In this document: positions 17,124 to 23,906 of the stretch, one piece after another | Layout of the letters: every line of letters starts with the position of its first letter | Numbering within the stretch: position 1 is the first letter of the stretch | Source of the DNA: UBA1926 sp002337215 | Lineage (GTDB): Bacteria > Planctomycetota > Phycisphaerae > Phycisphaerales > UBA1924 | Direction: 5' to 3' | DNA: 29,089 nucleotides | NCBI GenBank assembly: GCA_963973795.1 | Contig: CAXBAF010000038.1 | Coordinates: 1 to 29,089, forward strand | Program-made: the position numbers and the translations under genes | Notes under the pieces: generated by a model | The model's input: the letters and a program-made list of their open reading frames with translations, nothing else | Database searches by the model: none | What the model was told of the DNA's origin: nothing

Positions 17124-18539
17124 ATGCGGAATACATGCGCACTCGCGGCGGTCGCCGGTCTTGCCATCGCCTCGCTCGCCTCGGCGGGTGTTGTCGATGC
17201 CACCATCCATCTCGCGGAAGGGGACGTGGTCGACGGCTCGACGATCGACAACCTCAACTCGCCGTTCACGAACGGGCTCGGGCAGATCGGCCTGGTGGCG
17301 AACCTCGCCGACGGCCGGCGGGCGATCATGCTCAACGGTGTCGAGATCTTCACGTCTGATGACGCGCTGCCCGACGTCCTGACCGGGGGCGAGGGCACGA
17401 TGGGCGTGGGCGACAACGGCGAGTTCATCTACAGCCCCTCGTTCAACGGGGGCGACGCGGTCTACGGCGATGTCGGCATCATCGCCGAGGACGACGCGCC
17501 GGCGATCGACTTCACGCCCGGGTTCAACAACACGTTCCACTCGCGCCCTCGCATGCTCCCGGACGGCTCGTCGTACTGGGTGAGCGGCACGAACGACGGC
17601 GCGGGGGGCACGAGCACCCAGAACCGGATCATCTACCTCCGCAACGCGGGGAGCGGGAACATCTTCGGCATCCTCCGCGCGGGCGATAATGTGGGCGGCG
17701 CGATCGTCGCGCCCGCCGGCGGGATCGACTTCGACAACGCGATCTCCGACGACGGCCAGCAGTTCCTCTGGATCTTCAACGACGTCCTCGCGGGCGGCAC
17801 CGCGGCCGACGGTACCCTCGCGATCAATAACACCGTGATCGCTCAGGAGGGCGGCCCCACCGGGCAGGGTGACAACTGGGACAACTTCGACCAGACCGAC
17901 ATCAACAACGCCGGGAACTACCTCGTCAGCGGCGACACCGACGGCGCGACCACCGTTGACGAGTTCATCGCCTACAACGGGACGATCGTCCTCCGTGAGA
18001 ACGACGCGCTGGGCGGCGGGATCGTCGACGGTTCGGTCGATGCCGTGTCGATCAACGACGACAACGAGGCCGCGTTCATCTGGGAGCTCGACCTCGGCAC
18101 CGGGCCCGCGGAGACGCTCTTCTTCGCCTCCGACGCGGCGGATATCCCGGGCACGGCCCAGGTCGTCGTCTCCGTCGGTGATGTCCTCGATGTGGACGGC
18201 GACGGGATGGGCGATCTGACGGTCACCGACTTCAACGCGGGGATTGGGCCGGGCGTGAACCTCGCCGAGGACGGATTCGTCCACGTCGAGCTCGACGTCG
18301 AGGATAACGACCTGCTGCAGTTCGAGATCATCGCGACCTTCGCGGTCGGCGGTGTGGGCCCCTGCAACGCCGCGGACAACGCGGAGCCGTTCGGCGTGCT
18401 CGATCTGGGCGATGTCGGCGGGTTCGTCGCCGGCTTCCTGGGCCAGACCCCGGCGGCCGACCTCGCCGCCCCCTTCGGCGTGTGGGACCTCGCGGACGTG
18501 CAGGCGTTTATCGCCGCGTTCACGGGTGGTTGCCCCTAA
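17124..18539 (+). CDS. Secreted protein with C-terminal GC-type dockerin repeats
   Basis: 471 aa. The ATG at 17124 follows AAGGAG by 7 nt; a GTG seven codons upstream would overlap that site. A signal peptide (MRNTCALAAVAGLAIASLASAG) is followed by a ~390-residue acidic, Gly/Asn/Asp-rich beta region with repeated phrases (NDGAGG, GDNVGG, GDTDGATTVDEF, VGDVLDVDGDGMGDL), resembling the 'hypothetical exported, choice-of-anchor' proteins of this phylum. The final ~60 residues carry GPCN, LDLGDVGGFVAGF and DLADVQAFIAAF, ending GGCP. This is the paired dockerin-like module bounded by cysteines, likely an anchoring or sorting signal. No enzyme motif was seen. It is a single gene between two terminators. 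Confidence 0.88.
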   Translation: MRNTCALAAVAGLAIASLASAGVVDATIHLAEGDVVDGSTIDNLNSPFTNGLGQIGLVANLADGRRAIMLNGVEIFTSDDALPDVLTGGEGTMGVGDNGEFIYSPSFNGGDAVYGDVGIIAEDDAPAIDFTPGFNNTFHSRPRMLPDGSSYWVSGTNDGAGGTSTQNRIIYLRNAGSGNIFGILRAGDNVGGAIVAPAGGIDFDNAISDDGQQFLWIFNDVLAGGTAADGTLAINNTVIAQEGGPTGQGDNWDNFDQTDINNAGNYLVSGDTDGATTVDEFIAYNGTIVLRENDALGGGIVDGSVDAVSINDDNEAAFIWELDLGTGPAETLFFASDAADIPGTAQVVVSVGDVLDVDGDGMGDLTVTDFNAGIGPGVNLAEDGFVHVELDVEDNDLLQFEIIATFAVGGVGPCNAADNAEPFGVLDLGDVGGFVAGFLGQTPAADLAAPFGVWDLADVQAFIAAFTGGCP

Positions 18540-18580
18540 TCGAGCTGCCCGACAGAGTCGCTTCTGACAATCCGACGCTC

Positions 18581-18615
18581 AACGAGCCCCCGGCGCGAGC
18601 CGGGGGTTTCTCGTT
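18581..18615 (+). terminator. Terminator of the dockerin-tailed gene, plus-strand member of a mirror pair
   Basis: CCCCCGGC (18587-18594), loop GCGA, GCCGGGGG (18599-18606), TTT. Outer arms AACGAG (18581-18586) and CTCGTT (18610-18615) can close a longer stem. Bases 18581-18608 are the exact reverse complement of 18640-18667. Confidence 0.85.
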
Positions 18616-18630
18616 GATTGGGCGACGTGA

Positions 18631-18667
18631 ATAAAAAGGAACCCCCGGCTCGCGCCGGGGGCTCGTT
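18631..18667 (-). terminator. Terminator of atpG, minus-strand member of a mirror pair
   Basis: Read on the minus strand, a CCCCCGGC / GCCGGGGG stem (18661-18642, 4-nt loop) is followed by TTCCTTTTTAT. It starts 26 bp after the atpG stop and is the exact inverse of the plus-strand terminator at 18581. Confidence 0.85.
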
Positions 18668-18692
18668 TGGATATCAGTCTGCGTTCTGCGGA

Positions 18693-19565
18693 TCAGCCGA
18701 GGGCCGCGGCACCCGAGACGATCTCGGTGAGCTCGGTCGTGATCTGCGCCTGGCGTGCCCGGTTGAACTTGGTCTTCAGGGCCTTGCCCATCTTGCCCGC
18801 GTTGTCGGTCGCGGCCTTCATCGCGATCATCCGCGCCACGTGCTCGCTCACGATCGCGTCGTTGAAGATCTGGAACAGCACGGCCTTCACCGCCGCGGGC
18901 ACCAGCGCCGCGAGCAGCTCCTCCGCGTCGGGCGTGAACTCGTACGGCAGGCTCGTCGCTCCGCCTTCGCTTCCTTCCAGCGCCTCGTTCTCGAACGGGA
19001 GCACACGGGCGACCGTCGGCATCTGTTTGCCGGCCGAGAAGTACTTCATCGAGACGACGCGGACCGCCGAAATCTCGCCGGCGGCGAACATCGACATGTA
19101 CCGCTCGGCGAGCTCGTTGACGTCTTCGTACGCCGGCCTGTCGCCGAACTGCGTGTGGTGCTTCGAGACCTCGATGCCGTTGAAGCGGAGCGGGGTGAGG
19201 CCCTTCTTGCCGACGACCTCGACCGGGCCCTGCATCGCCTGCTGGTTGCCCTTGATGTGCGTGAGGGCGGTCCGGATGATGTTCGCGTTGTACGGCCCGC
19301 ACAAGCCTCGGTCGCTCGCGATGACCAGCGTCAGTTCCGGCTTGCTCGCGTTGGCGGCGTCGAGCAGCGGGTGCTCGATATCGCCCGCGGCGGCCGCGAG
19401 CTGCGCAACGAGATCGAACAGCCCCTCGGTGTAAGGCTTGCTCGAAGTCGCGGCCTGCTGGGCCTTGCTGAACTTGCTCGTGGCGATCATCTGCATCGTG
19501 CGCGTGATGCGCTGGATGTTCTTGACCGCCTTGATCCGGGTCTTGATTTCGCGTGATTTGCCCAT
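18693..19565 (-). CDS. atpG: F-type ATP synthase gamma subunit
   Basis: 290 aa, the normal length. Gamma is the central rotor shaft that couples proton flow through Fo to catalysis in the F1 head. Both conserved terminal helices are intact: REIKTRIKAVKNIQRITRTM-QMIATSK at the N-terminus and MKAATDNAGKMGKALKTKFNRARQAQITTELTEIVSGAAAL at the C-terminus, with SDRGLCGPYN (alpha/beta core) between. The start at 19565 gives the family's MGKSREIK; the longer upstream frame has no similarity. No Shine-Dalgarno is present; a TACACT box (19579-19574) just upstream would allow leaderless initiation. No other atp gene lies beside it, unlike the usual atpBEFHAGDC order, so the remaining subunits must be encoded elsewhere. 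Confidence 0.95.
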   Translation of the reverse strand: MGKSREIKTRIKAVKNIQRITRTMQMIATSKFSKAQQAATSSKPYTEGLFDLVAQLAAAAGDIEHPLLDAANASKPELTLVIASDRGLCGPYNANIIRTALTHIKGNQQAMQGPVEVVGKKGLTPLRFNGIEVSKHHTQFGDRPAYEDVNELAERYMSMFAAGEISAVRVVSMKYFSAGKQMPTVARVLPFENEALEGSEGGATSLPYEFTPDAEELLAALVPAAVKAVLFQIFNDAIVSEHVARMIAMKAATDNAGKMGKALKTKFNRARQAQITTELTEIVSGAAALG

Positions 19566-19820
19566 GGGGCGGGAGTGTAGGTCGCGACCCTCCGCGGAAC
19601 ACGTGTCAGCACACCCCGCGGAGCCGGATTTTCCCCCTGCTATATCCCAAACGATCCGGGCGATTTCGAGGGTGTGCCCGCCCGCAAGCCGCTCCGCCTT
19701 TGAATACGATCTTCGAGATGCGTGGGGCGGGGCGGATCCACCCGAGCCTTGCCAGGGCCCTGTCCGCGCCCCGCCGGCGTCTCGCCCCTGCCCGCGTCCT
19801 GTTGGAGGAACGCCGACCCG

Positions 19821-21956
19821 ATGCGCATCCGTCTCAAGCTGACACTGCTGCTCCTGCTGTTCGGCCTCGCGCCGCTGCTGACGGTCGAACTGCTCGACGC
19901 GTTCGCGTTCACGCGTCTCCGAGGCCGGGTCGAGGGACAGATCACCGACAACATCTCCAGGCGTGTCGAGCAGGAGCTGCTCGTCCACGTCGAGCGGACG
20001 GCCGAGCAGATGCGCGGCATCCGCAACCGCATGATGATGATGACGCGGACGCAGAGCGCGGTGTTCGCCGACGCGTTCGCGAGCGAAGCGCCGGGCAGCG
20101 CCGCGCGGGTGTTGACACTCGCCGACCTCGCGGATCTCCGTCCCGGTGAGATCCCTCCCGGTTTCCGGGAACAGCCGGGCTGGCCTCGCGACGCGGGACC
20201 CTCCCGCGCCGTCACCTACGAAGCGGGGGTGCTCGTCACGCCCGGCGGGAGCGCCGCGGAACCCGACACCGTTGCCCGGCTGGCATCAGTGACCGACGAA
20301 CTCAACGCCCTCTCCCTCGACCTGCGCCCCAGCATCCGCGCCCAGTACATCGGCCTCGAAGACGGCACGCACTTCTCGTTCCCGGGCAAGCCCGGATACA
20401 ACGACTACGACCCCCGGTCCCGTGATTGGTACACAAGAGCGGCGTCCGGCGAGAACGAGACCGATCCCGGTATCACCTGGACAGGACCCTATCGCGACGC
20501 GATCACCGGTGAGCCACGCCTCACCGCGTCCTCGCCCGTGCGCGCGCCCGACGGCACGCTGATCGGTGTCACCGGCGTTGACCTCGCGCTCAGCCGGGCG
20601 ATCGACATCCTCGAATTGCCCGCCGAGCTCGCCCTGGGATCCGCGGCCTGGGTGGTGGTGATCGAAGACTCGGCGCAGCAAGCGAAAGACCCGATGCCGC
20701 GCGTGCTGCTCTCGACCCGCGACGGAGTCCTCCAGCCCGGGTCGACCGATCCGGACGACCCGCGGCTCAACAGCATCATCGACGCCCTCCGAGAAGGCCG
20801 AACCGGATCCGAATCGATCGAGGTCGATGGGCAGGCCGGGCTCGCGGCGTTCGGCCCGATCGGGGGCGAGAGCGGCCTGGTGATGTTCGTCCCCGAGCAC
20901 CGGATCGAGAGCCTCGTCGGGGGTGTGCGGCAGGACCTCCGCTCGATCGCCCGCGAGTCGTTCCGCATCCTGCTCGCCTCCTCGTTTCTGGTTGTTTTGC
21001 TCTGCCTGCTCGGGGCCTATCTGATGGGCCGGACCGTGTCGCGTCCGATCCGCAGGCTCGCGGACGCGGCGACCGCCGTCAGCGCGGGGGATCTCTCGGC
21101 GCGGGTCGCCGTCCGCAACCGGCGCGACGAGATCGGCAAGCTCTCGCGTGCGTTCAACGAGATGGTTCCCGCGCTGGCCGATCGGATGCGACTCCAGGAG
21201 AGCATGGCGCTCGCCAACGAGCTCCAGCAGGGGCTGCTGCCCAGCGAGACGCCGGGCATCCCCGGCTTCGACGTCTTCGGGATCGCGGTCTACTGCGACG
21301 AAACAGGCGGCGACTACTTCGACTATCTCCAGCCCATCGATCTCGGGGCCGACCGGTACGGCCTCGCCCTGGGCGACGTCACCGGGCACGGCATCCCCGC
21401 GGCCCTCATCATGACCAGCGCCCGCGCCCTGCTGCAGAGCCACGCGAAGTACGTCGATCGTCCCGACGAGATCCTCGCGCGCATGAACGAGACCATCGCC
21501 CGCGAATCGTCGCACGGGAAGTTCATGACGTTCATGCTGCTCGTGCTCGACCCCGTGCGAGGTTCGCTCGAGGTCGCGAATGCGGGGCACGACCCCGCGT
21601 TGCTCTACCGCGCGGACGCCGGGACGTTCGAAGAACTCGCCCTTGGCGGGCTCCCGCTCGGGATCGTCGCCGACGAGACGTACGAGACCGTGCGCACGGA
21701 CCTGCCCAGCCCCGGCGACATCGTTGTCCTCGGCACCGACGGCATCTGGGAGACCCGCGACCCGCACGGCGAACTCTTCGGCAAGCAGCGCCTCCGCGAA
21801 ACGATCCGTGCGCACGCCGGCGAGCCCGCCGAGACGATCGGTCGGGCGGTCCTCGACGATGTCAAGGCTTTCCGGGGGTCCGCCCCGGTGCTCGACGACA
21901 TCACGTTCATCATCGCGAAGCGCGAGAGCATCATCGCCGGGCAGTCCCGCGATTGA
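19821..21956 (+). CDS. Membrane-bound Cache-HAMP-SpoIIE/PP2C serine phosphatase
   Basis: 711 aa from the ATG at 19821 (GGAGG 12 nt upstream, a long spacing); upstream codons read as leader. TM1 is at about 7-26. A periplasmic dCache-like sensor contains the signature Y..YDPRSRDWYTRA and ITGEPRLTASSPVRAPDGTLIGVTGVDL. TM2 is at about 380-402, HAMP at about 403-455 (SRPIRRLADAATAVSAGDLSARV), then a RsbU-type PP2C from about 470: LANELQQGLLPSE, GGDYFD (D498), GDVTGHG (D519), TDGIWE (D640) and DDITF (D692, D693), the metal-binding aspartates. It should sense an external small molecule and dephosphorylate a phosphoserine protein, classically an anti-anti-sigma factor. No STAS or anti-sigma partner is in this window. 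It is convergent with the DUF3253 gene, 14 bp apart. Confidence 0.92.
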   Translation: MRIRLKLTLLLLLFGLAPLLTVELLDAFAFTRLRGRVEGQITDNISRRVEQELLVHVERTAEQMRGIRNRMMMMTRTQSAVFADAFASEAPGSAARVLTLADLADLRPGEIPPGFREQPGWPRDAGPSRAVTYEAGVLVTPGGSAAEPDTVARLASVTDELNALSLDLRPSIRAQYIGLEDGTHFSFPGKPGYNDYDPRSRDWYTRAASGENETDPGITWTGPYRDAITGEPRLTASSPVRAPDGTLIGVTGVDLALSRAIDILELPAELALGSAAWVVVIEDSAQQAKDPMPRVLLSTRDGVLQPGSTDPDDPRLNSIIDALREGRTGSESIEVDGQAGLAAFGPIGGESGLVMFVPEHRIESLVGGVRQDLRSIARESFRILLASSFLVVLLCLLGAYLMGRTVSRPIRRLADAATAVSAGDLSARVAVRNRRDEIGKLSRAFNEMVPALADRMRLQESMALANELQQGLLPSETPGIPGFDVFGIAVYCDETGGDYFDYLQPIDLGADRYGLALGDVTGHGIPAALIMTSARALLQSHAKYVDRPDEILARMNETIARESSHGKFMTFMLLVLDPVRGSLEVANAGHDPALLYRADAGTFEELALGGLPLGIVADETYETVRTDLPSPGDIVVLGTDGIWETRDPHGELFGKQRLRETIRAHAGEPAETIGRAVLDDVKAFRGSAPVLDDITFIIAKRESIIAGQSRD

Positions 21957-21970
21957 ATCTCACCGTTCTG

Positions 21971-22357
21971 TCACGGGCGACGCCGGAGCCGGATCGGGCC
22001 GCGGGCGGTTGACGGATCCACGGCGCGGCCATTCTGCGTGATCTCGATCTTCTCGCTCGCAACAAGCCGTCGGGCCGCGGCCCGCGCGGGCTCCATCAGG
22101 TCGCGCCAGTTCTGCGGATCGACCGATCGCGCCGCCTCGCTGGGGCAGATCGTCGCGCCGCCGCCGCGCACACGGAGCAGTTCGAGTATCGCCGATTCGA
22201 GGCGCTCATCCGTCTCGTTCGGCTTCGCACGCCGGCAGGACTTGGAGCAGTACTTCACCGCGTCCCAATCGCGCTCCCACTTCTTGCGCCACGTGATCGT
22301 GCGCCCGCAGGCGACGCAGGTCTTCGGCTCAGGGATTGTCGCGGAGGAACGCGGCAC
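21971..22357 (-). CDS. Fused DUF2256-DUF3253 small zinc-finger-like protein
   Basis: 128 aa from a GTG at 22357; the start is uncertain because neither it nor upstream in-frame codons has a clear ribosome-binding site, and a rare CTG overlapping the preceding stop is possible. The N-terminal DUF2256 part has KTCVACGRTITWRKKWERDW and KYCSKSCR, four cysteines (CxxC, CxxxC) likely binding zinc. The rest is DUF3253, a winged-helix-like family: ILELLRVRGGGATICPSEAAR, WRDLMEPARAAARRLV, IEITQNGRAVDPS and GPIRLR. Molecular function is not known for either domain; DNA or RNA binding is plausible. It lies 53 bp downstream of the FAD oxidoreductase in the same direction, so they are probably co-transcribed. 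Confidence 0.85.
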   Translation of the reverse strand: MPRSSATIPEPKTCVACGRTITWRKKWERDWDAVKYCSKSCRRAKPNETDERLESAILELLRVRGGGATICPSEAARSVDPQNWRDLMEPARAAARRLVASEKIEITQNGRAVDPSTARGPIRLRRRP

Positions 22358-22410
22358 GGGGACGAGTTCGTGCGCCCAACGGTGCTCGATGCGATCCGGG
22401 GCCTCGTGGT

Positions 22411-23475
22411 TCAGGCGGTGGTGTCCGCCCGGTCGCACGTCGCGAGGAAGTCGCCGTGCCCGCCGGTCAGGCGGTCTGCCATCGCGAGCCCGCTGAGATA
22501 GGCCCCCTCGACGCGAGCACCCATGCACCAGTCGCCGCAGGCCCCGATGCGGAGCGATTCGTCGTAAAGACACCCGTCGCAGAGCGGCGCGAGCGGGAAG
22601 GCGGCTTTCCAGAGCCGGGCGTGCCGCGCGGCGGGCTGGACGGCGTCCACGCCGGTCGCGGCGAAGAACGCGTCGAGCATCAGATCTCCGGCCTCGTCCG
22701 GATCGGTGTGGATGTGCTCGCGGCCGAACTGGCCCGACGAGTGGAGCACCCAGACCTCGTCGTCGGTTCGGGCCGGCTTGGACGATTCGCGGTCGATCCA
22801 ATCGAGCACGCCCGCGCTCGGATGGCGTCCGCCCAGGTTCACACGCGCGGCGTCGAAGCCGAGCGGGAGACGGTGGTCGAACCGGACCGCCAGCGACCAG
22901 CACGGGGACATGGGCACCCGGGCCGCCGCGGTGTGGAGGTGGGCGACCTCGGTGAGCAGCCCGACCGCCTGCGGCGCGGGGACGGCTGTCGCCACCGCGT
23001 CGAATGTTTCGGTGTTGCCGGCTTTGTCTGTAACAACCCAGACGCCGCTTGTGTGGTGGACCGACAGCACCGGCGTGTGATAGCGGAACGCGACCCGGCC
23101 CGCGAGTTCGTCGGCGAGCACACGGATCGGGGCGTCCATCGTTGGTGTGCCGACGAATCGCGCCGGGCCTCCCGTGCGGACAACCGGCGTGCCCGCTTCA
23201 TTGATCGAGGCCAGTCTCGGCATCCATCGGGCTGCAACGCCCATCGCGGTCCAACGCTCCGCTTCACGGGTAAACCGGGCGAATCGGGCCGAAAACGCGC
23301 GAGCGCCGTGGTCAGCGGTGATGGGATCGGCGGGATCGGCGTCGAAGCTGTGAGACGCGATCCGCCCGCCGGGGCCGGGGCTTGCCTCATAGACGACAAC
23401 GTCGTGGTTTTCGTCGGCGAGCGCTCTCGCACACGAGAGGCCCGCGATTCCTGCACCGATGATCGCGATACGCAT
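22411..23475 (-). CDS. Renalase-like FAD/NAD(P)-dependent oxidoreductase
   Basis: 354 aa. The ATG at 23475 follows CAGGAG by 7 nt; the preceding in-frame GTG is less likely. The N-terminal Rossmann FAD motif is IAIIGAGIAGLSCARAL, with the ribose-binding acid in VVYEASPGPGGRIAS. ITADHGARAFSARF matches the region where renalase and related amine-oxidase-fold proteins contact the flavin. The C-terminal flavin-binding segment is RIGACGDWCMGARVEGAYLSGLAMADRL. The family oxidises small substrates such as misformed dihydronicotinamides in the cytoplasm; the substrate here is not known. It is upstream of, and probably in an operon with, the DUF2256-DUF3253 gene. Confidence 0.88.
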   Translation of the reverse strand: MRIAIIGAGIAGLSCARALADENHDVVVYEASPGPGGRIASHSFDADPADPITADHGARAFSARFARFTREAERWTAMGVAARWMPRLASINEAGTPVVRTGGPARFVGTPTMDAPIRVLADELAGRVAFRYHTPVLSVHHTSGVWVVTDKAGNTETFDAVATAVPAPQAVGLLTEVAHLHTAAARVPMSPCWSLAVRFDHRLPLGFDAARVNLGGRHPSAGVLDWIDRESSKPARTDDEVWVLHSSGQFGREHIHTDPDEAGDLMLDAFFAATGVDAVQPAARHARLWKAAFPLAPLCDGCLYDESLRIGACGDWCMGARVEGAYLSGLAMADRLTGGHGDFLATCDRADTTA

Positions 23476-23705
23476 CACCGAACTCCTGGTTCACGGGCTG
23501 GGTGCGAACACACCGGCCGACCCGTGATCTCTCTCCTCTTATCGGCGAAGCGAACGCCTGCTTCTGCCGGATTCACCGTTTCTACAAACTAATCCGTATG
23601 GGGCCCGGATTGAGTTGCGTTCTGTTCGTTTTCGACAAAAGAACAGGTAGTTCTTCGCAAGAGGAAACTGATCGGACGGGGCCTGGTCCGAGAGCCAGCG
23701 CCGGT
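23476..23705. other. Intergenic region between the FAD oxidoreductase and the nhaA leader
   Basis: No gene seen. It is AT-richer between 23570 and 23680. An imperfect hairpin runs from CTGTTC (23622-23627) to GAACAG (23641-23646) with TTTT/AAAA inner pairing. Divergent promoters for the minus-strand oxidoreductase and for nhaA should lie here, but no clear boxes were found. Confidence 0.4.
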
Positions 23706-23905
23706 ATGCGCACGCGGTGCGCATGACGCGGGTCGGGTGGGTCGGACAGTGCGGTGCGTGTCATCTCGACACGTCGACCCGCAAGAAGGCTTGCCCGATA
23801 CTCGATAGCCCGTCACGACGCGTGTTCGGATGCGAACGCGCCGGGTGTCGAATTGAGTCCGATCACCTCCCTACGCTATCGGCCAAGAGGGCCGAGGAGG
23901 CCTCT
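23706..23905 (+). ncRNA. Structured 5' leader of nhaA, candidate riboregulator
   Basis: Many helices occur in 200 nt: ATGCGCAC/GTGCGCAT (23706-13/23717-24, 3-nt loop); GCGGGTCG/CGACCCGC (23728-35/23775-82) enclosing CGTGTC/GACACG (23757-62/23768-73); GCAAG/CTTGC (23781-85/23790-94), which competes with the previous stem; a 9-bp stem with GATG loop (23820-28/23833-41); CCGAT/ATCGG (23859-63/23878-82) with CCTCC in its loop; and AGAGG-CC/GGCCTCT (23886-93/23899-905) over the Shine-Dalgarno. CCTCC (23866-70) can pair with GGAGG (23896-900). This layout suits a translational switch. Known lithium and sodium riboswitches precede nhaA-type genes, but I could not match either consensus. Confidence 0.45.
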
Positions 23906-23906
23906 G

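Noticed and set aside
23641..23653. GAAC-N5-GTTC resembling a LexA (SOS) box
   Set aside because: The known GAAC-type box needs four central bases; here there are five, and neither neighbouring gene is a typical SOS gene.
23706..23905. Firm assignment of the nhaA leader to the lithium (nhaA-I) or sodium riboswitch class
   Set aside because: I could not match a consensus by eye; only the general structured-leader observation is kept.
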